The notes: generated by a model from the sequence alone, not told the origin. A DNA stretch of 53,207 nucleotides from Bacillota bacterium (GCA_014360055.1 JACIYH010000009.1:1-53207), one strand, 5' to 3'; counted from the stretch's first letter, positions 1 through 8,971 are shown. Translations and numbers: made by a program.

Positions 1-385
1 CCCGCCCTCCCCTGAAGATGACTTCCTCCGTGAGCGGTGGCGACGGCAGGCCGTCGTCAACGACCGGCCAGCAGGCAACTCTCCAGCAACTCCGAGGTAG
101 CACCCCGGCACAACCTAGCCGCGGTCGAGCCCCGCCAGAGCCCACACCCCCGGCCCCGGGGCGCACGCCTCCCCGCCCTCGAGGGCCAGGCCCATCCGCT
201 CGCCGATGCCCACGGGTGTGAACCCCGTACTCTCGAAGGCGGCCATCACCTCGGGACAGGCTGGGGCAGCCGCCACCACGCGCGCACCGGGCGGGGCGCC
301 GCAGAGGTCCCTCGAGACGCCGCCTGCAGCGCCGGCGGTGCCGGCAGGCCCGCCCGCGTCCCCGGGCCCCATCTTCCTGATCACC
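1..385. other. No confident gene; GC-rich remnant region
   Basis: I see no gene I can support here. A short open frame on the minus strand (115-399, 94 codons) begins inside the end of the acetamidase remnant. Its translation, including a stretch reading AFESTGFTPVGIGERMG, has some protein-like character, but I do not recognise a family. It could be a fragment of another decayed gene. The plus-strand frames through this stretch are compositional artefacts. Confidence 0.4.
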
Positions 386-747
386 TCACCCAACGGCATC
401 TACACCTCCAGGTGATATCCCACCGGCTTGGGGAAGCACATGCGAGCCACCGGGCGTCCCGCAGGAGACCGCCACCATCACGCCCCGGGAAGCCACCTCC
501 ATGCGAAGGATATCCACCACCAGGGCGTCCCCCGGCTCTGCGCCCTCCACCGCCAGGGACCGGTGGCGGGATTGATGGTGGCCCAGCCCACGCTGGCGAA
601 GAGATCCCGTTCTGGGAGGATCTGGCTGGAGAAGCAGTTCCTGGTCTCGAAGACCACCTCTTCCCCCGGTTCAGCCACCGCCACCGGCGCGTTCTCCGGC
701 GACAGAGCGTACACTACCAGGTCGTCCCCGATGACCTTCACGCCCAT
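386..747 (-). pseudogene. Acetamidase/formamidase family remnant (N-terminal part, frameshifted)
   Basis: Translation from the ATG at 747 (preceded by a G-run that could act as ribosome binding site) gives an acetamidase/formamidase N-terminus: VIGDDLVVYALSPENAPVAV, then EPGEEVVFETRNCFSSQI and WATINPATGP. The family's next block (AVEGAEPGDALVVDILRMEV, then ASRGVMVAV) follows in a different frame, so there is one frameshift near 550. The frame closes at 386 after about 120 codons, against roughly 300 in intact members, and the C-terminal two thirds are missing. Intact enzymes hydrolyse short amides to ammonia and the acid. The truncation makes this a decayed gene rather than a sequencing slip. 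The family call rests on the N-terminal pattern only. Confidence 0.65.
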
Positions 748-897
748 CCCCCCGAATGTCTCTTTGCGTCCCCTGGTACATTCGCCGCCGCCCCGCGGAC
801 TCCCCCCGGGGGGTGCCTCGACGGTCGTGCGGAGTCGTATAATGTTGGGAGGAGAGTTTTTCGGGGCCGGCAACCGCGTCACCTGGGGGGATCTGCG

Positions 898-1479
898 GTG
901 AGCGCAGATGGGCGCAGGCGATGGGCCAGACGGTTTGCCAACACCTTGACGGCCATGAGGGGAGCCATCACCCTGATGATAGTGCTGGAGGCCAAACGCC
1001 TCCCCGCCGAGGCCGTCCGCCGCGTGATCCTCCTCAGCCTGGCCGGCTGGACCACGGATGTGCTCGATGGCAAGCTGGGGCGCTACTCGCGCCTCCCCGG
1101 CGGGATCTGGGCCCGGCTCGATCTCCCTCTCGACATGGCCATGACCTGGACCATTGGCTGGGTGTTTTCCGTCTGGGGGTACTACCCCCAGGACGTCTAC
1201 CTGGGATACACCCTTTTGGCGACGGTGGCCACCCTGTTCCGGCCCAACCGCACCACCGTGATGGCTTTTTCGGCGCCCGTGACCGCCCTCCCCCTGTGGA
1301 TGAGCTGGCGGACCGACCCCAGGCTCGGCCTCGCCTACCTGGCCTGGGTCCTGGCCGTGCTGTACCTGGACTGGCGCCGCTTCTGCGGGGTGGTGGCCTC
1401 ATTCATAAACGGCCTGCCTCCGCGCCAGCGCGAGTACTTCCTGCGCCTGCTCCACCCCTGGCTCAAGGACGCCGAGTAG
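898..1479 (+). CDS. CDP-alcohol phosphatidyltransferase-like membrane protein
   Basis: This 193-residue protein starts at GTG 898, with a GGGGGG ribosome binding site 7 bases upstream; longer in-frame extensions are not protein-like. The N-terminus carries the ANTLTAMRG-type entry helix of phosphatidyl-transferases. It is followed by a degenerate catalytic motif around residues 45-62 (DVLDGKLGR then RLDLPLD) that keeps all four aspartates of the D-x2-DG-x2-AR-x8-G-x3-D-x3-D signature, but has Gly for Ala and no Gly before the third Asp. Several hydrophobic segments follow. Intact members make phosphatidylglycerophosphate or related phospholipids in the membrane. Substitutions in the motif make the substrate uncertain. 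It stands alone, downstream of an acetamidase remnant on the other strand. Confidence 0.7.
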   Translation: MSADGRRRWARRFANTLTAMRGAITLMIVLEAKRLPAEAVRRVILLSLAGWTTDVLDGKLGRYSRLPGGIWARLDLPLDMAMTWTIGWVFSVWGYYPQDVYLGYTLLATVATLFRPNRTTVMAFSAPVTALPLWMSWRTDPRLGLAYLAWVLAVLYLDWRRFCGVVASFINGLPPRQREYFLRLLHPWLKDAE

Positions 1480-1598
1480 CGGCGTTTACCTGCGGCCCTC
1501 ACCACCATTGGGCAGCCGCCAAGCTCACCCCAGCTCACCCGGGTCCTCCCCACACAATAGCAGTTACGGTGCAGCGCCGGATTCTGTAACACCACCCT

Positions 1599-1626
1599 TT
1601 GAGTTGGGTCGGCGAAAAATCATAAT
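1599..1626 (+). promoter_or_regulatory. Predicted sigma-A promoter of the PucR-type regulator gene
   Basis: A -35 TTGAGT (1599-1604) and -10 CATAAT (1621-1626) are separated by 16 bases. This is the best housekeeping-like promoter in the 275-base gap before the regulator, and would start transcription near 1633. Confidence 0.45.
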
Positions 1627-1754
1627 GTGCCGTTCAAGGCGGAACTTGGGCCCCTATGTGGCTACCCGGGAGGCAGGACACAGACAGAGGGGGTCGAAAT
1701 ACCACTTTGACGCGCCTACCCGCCATTCGGTCGGGAGGAGAGCAGATAGCATTG

Positions 1755-3443
1755 GTGTTGTCTTTACGGGAAGCACTCAACATGGGGGCGCTGAAGCGTG
1801 CGGTCCTGCTGACCGGGGAGCACGGGCTGGACAGGCCCGTCGAGTGGGTGGAGGTCCTGGAGACTCCCGACGGCGCCCGATGGGTCCGTCCGCGTTCCCT
1901 GGTATTGACGACCTTCTACTCCGTCAAGGACGACCCACAGGCACAGCGCACCGCGGTGGATCAACTCATCTCCGTCGGTGCATCCGGACTGGCGGTGGCG
2001 CTCAGACCCGGGGTCAGGCTTGCCACGGAAGTATGGCTGCCCGTGGCGCAGGCCGCTGACTTCCCCGTGGCGCAACTTCCACCCGATGTGGCCTACTGGC
2101 AGGTCATGGCCCCCGTCATCGAGGCAGTAGTGGCAGGCCGTCTGCGCCCGGCGGAAGGGGGGGTTGGCTTGGGTTCCGCCCCCGCCGCCACCCCCGCTGG
2201 CCCCGGCGGACGTAGCCTGCAGGAGTTGATACAGGAGCTGTCCCTGTTACTGGGCGGGCGCCCTGTAGCAGTGGCCACCCAGGACCGCAGCATCCTCGCT
2301 TCGACCGTTCCCATTCTGCCCCCCTTGCGTCACGCGTTCGCCGCGGCTCTGGCGCAGGGAGAGGGCCAACCCGGCAACTGCGGGGGCTGGCGCATCACTA
2401 CCGGCGACAACGGGGCATGGAGAACCTGCTGGGCTTACCCCATCCGGGTGGAGCACCGGTTACTGGGGTTTCTACTCCTGGGGTTCAGCGAAGAACCGGC
2501 CGGGGGAGATGCTCTCACCCTCAAGCGGGGTATAGCGTCGGCCGCCCTGGCTCTTGCCAATCACCGCGTGACGACGGAGGCGGCCTGGAGGATGCAAAAC
2601 GAACTCCTGGTGCAACTGCTGTCGGGTCAGGTCCATGACGACCGCGAGGTGGCAACGGACGCCGCCGCTCTCGGGTGGTCTTTGGGGGGTTCAAGGGTGG
2701 CACTTGTCATCGAACTCGACCTTCACCCCGGGGTGGCGCTGGCAGAAAGGGTAGACTCCATGCGGGCAGCCGCAGAGGCCGTCTCCGGTGCCTTCCTGGA
2801 GAGAACCGGGGAGCGACGCGCGCCCGCCGGGACTTTTGAGGGAACCGTAGTGTCTTTCCCCGCCGTGGTATCCCCCCGTCGGGGAGGAGAGGTGGACGAT
2901 CTCCAGCGGGAAGAAGCAACCGGCGCCGTCGTCGTTCAGGCCCTGAAGGGCTCCCTTGGTGTCCCCTTCCGGTGCGGGATTGGGCCGCCCTTCCGGGGCG
3001 TTGACAAGCTCAGACACAGTTGGACACGCGCGCGGCTTGCCCTCGATATCGGCAAGACGGTCCAACCCGACCGGAACCTGCACCTGTGGGATGAGATCGA
3101 GCTGTTCCACATTGCTTCCGTGGTGGCCGATACGGACGCGGCCCGGGAACTGCACGCCCGCATCGTAGAACCGCTGGCCCGTTACGATGCCGACCACCAG
3201 GGGAAGCTGCTACCCACGCTGGAGGTCCTCATCCGGGCGGGCGGAAACCGGAGCGTCGCGGCACGTCACCTCTACCTGCACCGGGGAACCGTGAAATACC
3301 GCGTGCAGCGCATGGTAGAAGTGCTGGGATTCGACCCGCTGGCCCCGCGCATGTTGCCCAAGGTGGCCCTGGGCGTGGCGCTCTGGCGCCTGGGATCCCG
3401 TCGGTTTCGCCACATTGGACAAGCGGACGGGTGCCAATTTTGA
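1755..3443 (+). CDS. PucR-family transcriptional regulator
   Basis: The protein has about 562 residues. The N-terminal PucR domain (residues 1-130; SLREALNMGALKRAVLLTG, then VEWVEVLETPD) is followed by a variable middle and a C-terminal PucR helix-turn-helix (about 490-545: LLPTLEVLIRAGGNRSVAA, LHRGTVKYRVQRM). I chose GTG 1755 because it matches the family's usual start and lies behind GGGAGGAG (1733-1740); TTG 1752 is an alternative. PucR-type proteins activate or repress genes for purine, amino-acid or other nitrogen-compound use. It sits 170 bp upstream of, and in the same direction as, the ABC importer operon, so that operon is its likely target. The ligand is not predictable from sequence. 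Confidence 0.85.
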   Translation: MLSLREALNMGALKRAVLLTGEHGLDRPVEWVEVLETPDGARWVRPRSLVLTTFYSVKDDPQAQRTAVDQLISVGASGLAVALRPGVRLATEVWLPVAQAADFPVAQLPPDVAYWQVMAPVIEAVVAGRLRPAEGGVGLGSAPAATPAGPGGRSLQELIQELSLLLGGRPVAVATQDRSILASTVPILPPLRHAFAAALAQGEGQPGNCGGWRITTGDNGAWRTCWAYPIRVEHRLLGFLLLGFSEEPAGGDALTLKRGIASAALALANHRVTTEAAWRMQNELLVQLLSGQVHDDREVATDAAALGWSLGGSRVALVIELDLHPGVALAERVDSMRAAAEAVSGAFLERTGERRAPAGTFEGTVVSFPAVVSPRRGGEVDDLQREEATGAVVVQALKGSLGVPFRCGIGPPFRGVDKLRHSWTRARLALDIGKTVQPDRNLHLWDEIELFHIASVVADTDAARELHARIVEPLARYDADHQGKLLPTLEVLIRAGGNRSVAARHLYLHRGTVKYRVQRMVEVLGFDPLAPRMLPKVALGVALWRLGSRRFRHIGQADGCQF

Positions 3444-3612
3444 TTAAGCAGTTCAAAGGACACTCCCCTTTACTGTGCGAAATGGTCAGTCAACTGCGGA
3501 CCGGCCGGGGCACACAAACGGAGGGGGTGACGAAACTGCTTGAGGATAACTTGTCCCCAGGAATCGCCCTTCGCCGAAACGTGGCAGAAGTGGTCAGAAA
3601 AGGAGGGACACG

Positions 3613-5241
3613 GTGATGCGGGCAGGGTGGACGGGGAGACGCCAGGGGGTGTGGCTGGTGGCCCTGCTGGCAGCGGTTCTGGGAGTGGCGCTGGTAGCTG
3701 CCTCTTGTACCAGATCGGCGGCGCCCCCCCAGCCCAAAGAAACCAGGTTAACGCGTGTGGACCTCTACGGTGACCCGGAGAATCTGGATCCCATCCTCAA
3801 AGACAAGATCACCGCGCTGGTGCTGAACTCGGCCATTTTCGAGCAACTGCTCAACTACGACGTGGTGGAGAAAAAGCTCACCGCCGAACTGGCCACCAAG
3901 TGGAGCGCGAGCCCCGATGGTCTGACCTATACCTTCGAGCTGCGTCAGGGAGCTAAGTTCCACAACGGTCGCGAAATCAAGGCCGACGACGTCAAGTATT
4001 CGTTCGAGAGGCTGCTCAATCCGGACAACATGTCACCCCTCTCTTCGACGCTGGCATCCATCAAGGGAGCCAAGGAGTTCACGGAGAAGAAGGCAACCGA
4101 GGTTGCCGGCATCAAAGTGACCGGCCCGTACAGCCTCACTATCGAGCTGGCCGAGCCCGATCCCACATTCCTCCTCCGGCTGACCAACATCTGCTGTTCC
4201 GTAGTCCCCAAGGAGGAAGTCCAAAGGCTGGGGGCGGACTTCGGCATGAAGCCGGTCGGAAGCGGGCCTTACAAGTTCGACTCATGGGTGAAGGACTCCA
4301 AGGTGGTGCTCAAGGCCAACAAGGAGCACTGGGCGGGTCCCCCCAAGACCGAAGTCATCGAGACCGTGATCGTCAAGGAGGCCGCCACCCGGGACGCCAT
4401 GTTCGCCGCCGGGCAGATCGACTACATGCTGATCGGGGATCCCCAATACCTGAAGTACAAGAACGACCCCAAGTGGGCCAACAACCTGGTCGAAGTACCC
4501 GAGCTCTACACCCGGCACATCGCCTTCAACTGCCAGAAGCCTCCCTTCGACAACAAGCTGGTGCGGCAGGCCATCAACTACGCCATAGATCGTAAGGCAC
4601 TGGTAGACACCCTGCTGCAGGGAAAGGCGTACCCGGCCACGGGACTCTTCCCTCCCACTCTGATGGGATATGATCCCGAACTCAAGGGCTACTCTTACGA
4701 CCCCGAGAAGGCCAAAGCCCTGCTGAAAGAGGCGGGATACGCCAAGGGCTTTGAGTTCGAGATCGTGTGCACCTCCCACCCCGCCTGGGGCCTGCCGGTG
4801 GTGGAAGCCATACAGCCCTACCTGGAGGCCGTCGGCATCAAAGTCAAGCCGGTCCTGGCCGAGTGGGGGGTTATGATCGACCGAGGCAACTCAGGGGACT
4901 TCCAGGCCTATATGTACTCCGTGTGCGGAGCCGTGCACCCCTACGACTGGGTGCTTCTGTTCCACAGCAAATCCTTCGGGGGTGCCGGCAACCGCATGCG
5001 GTACAGCAACCCGGAGGTCGACCGGCTGGTGGACCAGATGAAGGTCACCACGGACGAGTCGGAGATGGTCCGGCTCGCCCGGGAGGCGGAGAAGATCATC
5101 GTGGACGATGCACCCTGGTGGTTCTTCAATTACAACAAGGCGGTCATCGTCCATCAACCGTGGGTGAAGGGTCTCATCCCCAACCCGGTGGACATGGACT
5201 ACCAGCCCCTCGACAAGCTCTCCATCGAAGGCAAGCCATAA
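3613..5241 (+). CDS. ABC transporter substrate-binding protein, family 5 (oligopeptide/dipeptide type)
   Basis: This 542-residue lipoprotein captures peptides or related solutes outside the membrane. A signal peptide (basic start, hydrophobic residues 12-30) ends at a lipobox-like AAS-C. The mature part has family SBP_bac_5 hallmarks: the early LDPI segment, YTFELRQGAKFHNG, ADDVKYSFERLL, then GSGPYKF. The ribosome binding site AGGAGGG (3601-3607) serves either GTG 3613 or ATG 3616. Two permease genes and two peptide/amino-acid enzymes follow in the same direction. A GC-rich structure lies between this gene and the first permease, which may favour excess binding protein. No ATPase genes are in the operon. 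Confidence 0.92.
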   Translation: MMRAGWTGRRQGVWLVALLAAVLGVALVAASCTRSAAPPQPKETRLTRVDLYGDPENLDPILKDKITALVLNSAIFEQLLNYDVVEKKLTAELATKWSASPDGLTYTFELRQGAKFHNGREIKADDVKYSFERLLNPDNMSPLSSTLASIKGAKEFTEKKATEVAGIKVTGPYSLTIELAEPDPTFLLRLTNICCSVVPKEEVQRLGADFGMKPVGSGPYKFDSWVKDSKVVLKANKEHWAGPPKTEVIETVIVKEAATRDAMFAAGQIDYMLIGDPQYLKYKNDPKWANNLVEVPELYTRHIAFNCQKPPFDNKLVRQAINYAIDRKALVDTLLQGKAYPATGLFPPTLMGYDPELKGYSYDPEKAKALLKEAGYAKGFEFEIVCTSHPAWGLPVVEAIQPYLEAVGIKVKPVLAEWGVMIDRGNSGDFQAYMYSVCGAVHPYDWVLLFHSKSFGGAGNRMRYSNPEVDRLVDQMKVTTDESEMVRLAREAEKIIVDDAPWWFFNYNKAVIVHQPWVKGLIPNPVDMDYQPLDKLSIEGKP

Positions 5242-5245
5242 ACTG

Positions 5246-5298
5246 CGGGGGAGGGGTCCCGGACCCCCGGGATAACGGCGCCCGGGGCTCCTCCCCCT
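5246..5298 (+). other. Intercistronic GC-rich RNA structure between binding protein and permease
   Basis: GGGGGAGG (5247-5254) can pair with CCTCCCCC (5290-5297), enclosing a small hairpin (5253-5267, GGGGTC/GACCCC). There is no T-tract, so I read it as an RNA-stability or translation-tuning structure rather than a terminator. This is inferred from base pairing only. Confidence 0.35.
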
Positions 5299-5319
5299 CG
5301 CGCGCGGAGGTAACGGACC

Positions 5320-6252
5320 CTGAGCAGGTATGTATGGCGTCGCCTGTTGATGCTGCTTCCTCTCGTCGTGGGCATTACCCTGGTAACCTTCGTGCTCATG
5401 AACGTGATACCGGGCGACCCCACCATCAGCCTCATGGACCCCAAGCGCGGCCAACTGGATCCTCAGGCGGCCGAGCGCATCCGGCAGAGGTGGGGGCTCA
5501 ACGACCCCGCCTACCTGCAGTACCTCAAGTTCCTGTTCAACGCCGTACGCGGGGACCTGGGCTTTTCCTTCCGCTTCAACCAGCCCGTCACCCGCATCAT
5601 CCTGGAGCGCTTTCCGGCCACCCTTGAACTGGGCCTGGCCGCCCTGGTGATCGCCACGGCGGTAGGTGTGCCGGGCGGCATCGCGGCCGCCGTGCGCCAG
5701 GGGGGCTGGCTGGACGCCTCCCTGATGGGATTCTGCGTGGCGGGCGTGTCCATGCCCGTGTTCTGGCTCGGGCTTCTCCTCATGTATCTCTTCGCCGTGA
5801 AGCTGGGCGTGCTCCCGGCAGGGGGGTACGGGTCTCCCTCCTTCCTGGTGTTGCCCAGCCTGACGCTGGGCCTTTCCTCCATGGCCATGCTTTCCCGCAT
5901 GACTCGCTCCGCCATGCTGGAAGTCCTCCGCCAGGACTACATCCGGACCGCCCGTTCCAAGGGACTGGCCGAGCGGGTGGTGGTGTACAAGCACGCGCTG
6001 CGCAACGCCCTGGTACCCATGGTGACGGTCATGGGTGTGCAGGCGGGATGGCTGCTCACCGGTGCAGTGATCACTGAGAACGTCTTCGGGTGGCCCGGGG
6101 TGGGCAGGCTCCTCGTAGACTGCATCGGCCAGCGCGACCTGCCCGTGGTGCAGGGGTGCGTGCTGTTCACGGTGGGCATGTTCGCCCTGGTAAACCTGGT
6201 GGTGGACGTGCTCTACGCATACATTGACCCCCGCATCCGGCTGGGACGCTGA
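5320..6252 (+). CDS. ABC transporter permease, DppB/OppB type
   Basis: This inner-membrane permease of a peptide-type importer has about 310 residues. It begins with the family's RYVWRRLLMLLPLVVGITLV helix and has the typical MNVIPGDP segment. The EAA-type loop that contacts the ATPase lies near residue 205 (DYIRTARSKGLAERVV), followed by HALRNALVPMVT. The only ribosome binding site (GGAGG, 5306-5310) stands 9 bases before a CTG at 5320. That CTG begins exactly where family members normally start, and a stop (TAA 5311) lies just upstream. The first conventional start, TTG 5347, would remove the basic N-terminus. The gene precedes its DppC-type partner. Confidence 0.9.
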   Translation: MSRYVWRRLLMLLPLVVGITLVTFVLMNVIPGDPTISLMDPKRGQLDPQAAERIRQRWGLNDPAYLQYLKFLFNAVRGDLGFSFRFNQPVTRIILERFPATLELGLAALVIATAVGVPGGIAAAVRQGGWLDASLMGFCVAGVSMPVFWLGLLLMYLFAVKLGVLPAGGYGSPSFLVLPSLTLGLSSMAMLSRMTRSAMLEVLRQDYIRTARSKGLAERVVVYKHALRNALVPMVTVMGVQAGWLLTGAVITENVFGWPGVGRLLVDCIGQRDLPVVQGCVLFTVGMFALVNLVVDVLYAYIDPRIRLGR

Positions 6253-6272
6253 GGGAGGGAGAGACAACGCCG

Positions 6273-7103
6273 CTGGGCAGGCAGCTGTGGCGCCATCGAT
6301 CGTTCCGCGTGGGGGCCATCCTGCTCGGGGCAGTGATGCTGGCGGCCCTGTTCGCCCCCTGGCTGGCCCCGTACGACCCTATCAAGTACTTCGACAACCG
6401 CAACGCCCTCCGGCCGCCCGGTCGCGAGTTCCTGCTCGGAACCGATAACATTGGCCGCGACCAGCTCAGTCGGCTCCTCTTCGGCGCCCGCATCTCCCTC
6501 ACCGTGGGGCTAGCGGTGGAGGGGGTGGCGGTGGCGGCAGGAACCCTGGCCGGACTGCTGGCCGGGTATTTCGGCGGCCGGGTAGATGAAGTGGTGAGTT
6601 GGCTGGTTAACCTGACCTTTGCGTTCCCGGGGCTGCTGCTCGCCATCGCCACCATGGCTGTCCTGGGGCCTGGGCTCACCAACGTGATCGTAGCCCTGGC
6701 GCTCGTGAGCTGGCCGGGGATAGCGAGGCTGGTGCGGGGCGAGGCCCTGCGCGTGCGCGAGCAGGAATTCGTCACCGCAGCACGGGCGCTGGGAGCCAGG
6801 GATGCCCTGATCCTTGTGCGCCACGTGCTCCCCAACTGCGTGGCTCCCCTGCTGGTGGCGGCCACGCTGGGCATGGCAGGCGCCATCCTGGATGAATCCG
6901 CGCTCAGCTTCCTGGGCCTGGGGGTGCAGCCCCCGCATCCCAGCTGGGGGTCGATGCTGGGGAGGGGTCGGGACTACCTCTGGGCGGCACCCTGGCTGAC
7001 CACCTTCCCCGGCGTATGCATCCTGGTGACCATCCTGGGTCTCAACCTCCTGGGGGACGGCCTCCGCGACGTCCTCGACCCACGCATGCGCGGTTCCAAA
7101 TAA
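6273..7103 (+). CDS. ABC transporter permease, DppC/OppC type
   Basis: This is the second membrane subunit, about 276 residues, forming a heterodimer with the DppB-type protein. It shows the family's LFAPWLAPYDP first-helix end, the FLLGTDNIGRDQLSRLLFGA segment, the EAA loop (about residues 165-185: EFVTAARALGARDALIL) and the final GDGLRDVLDPRMRG tail. The upstream stop and GAGGGAGGGAG ribosome binding site (6252-6262) again point to a CTG start, at 6273, which restores the usual cytoplasmic leader (GRQLWRHRSFRV). GTG 6309 is the first conventional codon. ATP-binding partners must be encoded elsewhere. Confidence 0.9.
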   Translation: MGRQLWRHRSFRVGAILLGAVMLAALFAPWLAPYDPIKYFDNRNALRPPGREFLLGTDNIGRDQLSRLLFGARISLTVGLAVEGVAVAAGTLAGLLAGYFGGRVDEVVSWLVNLTFAFPGLLLAIATMAVLGPGLTNVIVALALVSWPGIARLVRGEALRVREQEFVTAARALGARDALILVRHVLPNCVAPLLVAATLGMAGAILDESALSFLGLGVQPPHPSWGSMLGRGRDYLWAAPWLTTFPGVCILVTILGLNLLGDGLRDVLDPRMRGSK

Positions 7104-7256
7104 TGAGGGCATGGCCCGGCACGCACCGGGCCGCCGCGCGTACCAGGACGGCTGGCACGCACCAACCGGCCACATGGACCAGACGGCCATGGAACAGGCG
7201 ACCACGCAGACAGATGGCGGACCAGAGGACTCTCATGAAAGGTGGGACTACCGGAC

Positions 7257-8213
7257 ATGGCACTAAAAGGGAAGATCCTGCGCCCGGGAGACACTATCGC
7301 CCTGGTGTCGCCCGCATCCCCCGTGCACCCGGATGCTCATGTCTCCATGGAGATGCTGGAACTGGCGAGAAAGCGGCTGCATGACATGGGCTTCCATACC
7401 GTGCTCTCGCCCAATGCCCTCAAGCTGCGGGGATACCTGGCGGGCCAGGACGAGGAGAGGGCGGCGGACCTGATGTGGGCCTTCCAGAATCCAGAGGTGC
7501 ACGGCATCGTGTGCATCCAGGGCGGATACGGCACGCCCAGGATCCTCCCCCTGCTCGACTACACCACCATAGCACGGCACCCCAAGGTGTTCGTCGGGTA
7601 CAGCGACATCACCGCCATCCACTGCGCGGTGGCCAAGTTGGTTGGGCTGGTCACATTCCACGGGCCCATGGCCGGTTTCGACATGAGCAAAGAGTTCGAC
7701 TACACCAAGAAATGGTTCTGGCGGGCGGTGGCCCAGCCCGAACCTATTGGGCTACTCTGCAATCCGCCCGAGGGACCGGTCATGGAGACCATCTGCCCCG
7801 GTCGGGTTACCGCCCCCATCATAGGGGGTAACCTGTCCCTGCTGGTCACCACGCTCGGCACCCCGTACGAAATCGATACCACCGGAAAGATCCTCCTCTT
7901 CGAAGACGTGGGTGAGGTTCCCTACCGCTTCGACCGCATGCTCACCCACCTCAAGCTGGCCGGGAAGCTGGAGGCCGCGGCGGGATTCATCATCGCCGAA
8001 TGCGTGGACTGCGTCCCCGGCAACACCAAGCGGCCCATGCTCACCCTGCGCGAGATCATCGGCGACCTCATCGAACCTCTCGGCAAGCCCGCCATATACG
8101 GGCTGGCGGCCGGCCACGGCGCGCGCCGCCTCACCATCCCCCTGGGCGTGCGAGTCACCCTCGACGCCACCTGTTGCGCGGTGACCGTGGAGGAAAGCGG
8201 GGTGCAGGCGTGA
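7257..8213 (+). CDS. LD-carboxypeptidase (peptidase S66, LdcA/MccF type)
   Basis: This protein has 318 residues. S66 enzymes cut the amide after an L-centre before a D-residue, typically removing D-Ala from murein tetrapeptides during wall recycling, or hydrolysing related acyl-amino compounds. The catalytic serine is in GYSDIT (about residue 120), the glutamate in LLFEDVGE (about 222), and the histidine in GLAAGHGARR near the C-terminus, followed by the typical PLGV strand. ATG 7257 is chosen for its AAAGGTGGG ribosome binding site. It follows the importer by 153 bp and overlaps the racemase start (GTGA), so the two are translationally coupled. Context suggests processing of imported peptides or wall fragments. 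Confidence 0.88.
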   Translation: MALKGKILRPGDTIALVSPASPVHPDAHVSMEMLELARKRLHDMGFHTVLSPNALKLRGYLAGQDEERAADLMWAFQNPEVHGIVCIQGGYGTPRILPLLDYTTIARHPKVFVGYSDITAIHCAVAKLVGLVTFHGPMAGFDMSKEFDYTKKWFWRAVAQPEPIGLLCNPPEGPVMETICPGRVTAPIIGGNLSLLVTTLGTPYEIDTTGKILLFEDVGEVPYRFDRMLTHLKLAGKLEAAAGFIIAECVDCVPGNTKRPMLTLREIIGDLIEPLGKPAIYGLAAGHGARRLTIPLGVRVTLDATCCAVTVEESGVQA

Positions 8214-8971
8214 GGATCCTCCTGGCGACCCCCGTCCTCGGAGCCAACCTGGCGGGCTGGCGAGAGTATGTCACGCACCTGGGTCTCCCCGGGTCGGTGT
8301 CGGTGGAGTGCTGGGGCTTGCAGGAAGGACCGCGGGCGGTGGAGACCCTGTACGACGAGGGCGAGGCCGCCCACTATCTGGTGAAGGGCGTACTCGCCCG
8401 CTGCCGGCGGGAACCCGCCGTAGATGCGGTGGTCATAAACTGCTTCGCCGACCCCGGCCTGCACCCTTTGCGCGAGTTGCTGGACATCCCTGTGGTGGGA
8501 GCGGGGGAAGCGGCCTGGCTGCTGGCCTGCTCGCTGGGATGGCGCATCGGGCACGTCTCGATCCTGAATAACTCCGTTTCCCACACCTACATGCGCACCG
8601 CCCAACTGGGCCTCGCTCACCGCCTGGCCGCCAGCATTCCCGTCCCCATGGGGGTGCTCGAACTGGGCACCGATCGGGATAAGACGCTAGCCGCGATAGT
8701 GGCATGTGCGCGGGAGGCGATCGACCTCCACGCCGCCGACGTCATCGTCCTGGGATGCACGGGCATGTATCCGTACGTGAAGGCGGTGCGGGACCAAGTG
8801 CCCGCCCCGATAGTGGAACCCACAGAGGCGGGGCTATGGCTGGCAGTAACCCAGGCTCACATCGGTTTCCGGTACTGCCGCAAGTGGCTGTATATGCCCC
8901 CCCCTGGACCAGGCGCTGCATCTAGCCCAGCAGGAACTTGCGCAAGAGGGACGCCGCCTGCTCGGGGATGA
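8210..8971 (+). CDS. Asp/Glu/hydantoin racemase family protein
   Basis: The protein has about 253 residues and starts at GTG 8210 inside the stop of the LD-carboxypeptidase gene (GTGA overlap). The Asp/Glu racemase superfamily interconverts enantiomers of acidic amino acids or hydantoins using two cysteines. Here the first is in VVINCFADPG (about residue 80) and the second in VIVLGCTGM (about 183). Both are present, and the order matches hydantoin-racemase-like members. The last ~20 residues are Gly/Pro/Ala-rich and lie antisense to the end of the convergent aldolase gene, so the natural C-terminus may be recently extended. Together with LdcA it suggests handling of D-amino acids. Confidence 0.85.
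   Translation: MRILLATPVLGANLAGWREYVTHLGLPGSVSVECWGLQEGPRAVETLYDEGEAAHYLVKGVLARCRREPAVDAVVINCFADPGLHPLRELLDIPVVGAGEAAWLLACSLGWRIGHVSILNNSVSHTYMRTAQLGLAHRLAASIPVPMGVLELGTDRDKTLAAIVACAREAIDLHAADVIVLGCTGMYPYVKAVRDQVPAPIVEPTEAGLWLAVTQAHIGFRYCRKWLYMPPPGPGAASSPAGTCARGTPPARG

Noticed and set aside
37-897. N-terminal extension of the CDP-alcohol phosphatidyltransferase-like frame
   Set aside because: The first 287 codons are Pro/Arg/His-rich and antisense to the acetamidase remnant; the ribosome binding site and family start fit GTG 898.
4891-6267. 458-codon minus-strand frame over the binding-protein and permease genes
   Set aside because: Translation is His/Gly/Gln-rich antisense sequence with no domain; the plus-strand genes are certain.
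7113-7132. GGCCCGG/CCGGGCC hairpin after the DppC-type gene as a terminator
   Set aside because: No T-tract follows, and the LD-carboxypeptidase gene continues in the same direction; at most a weak pause structure.
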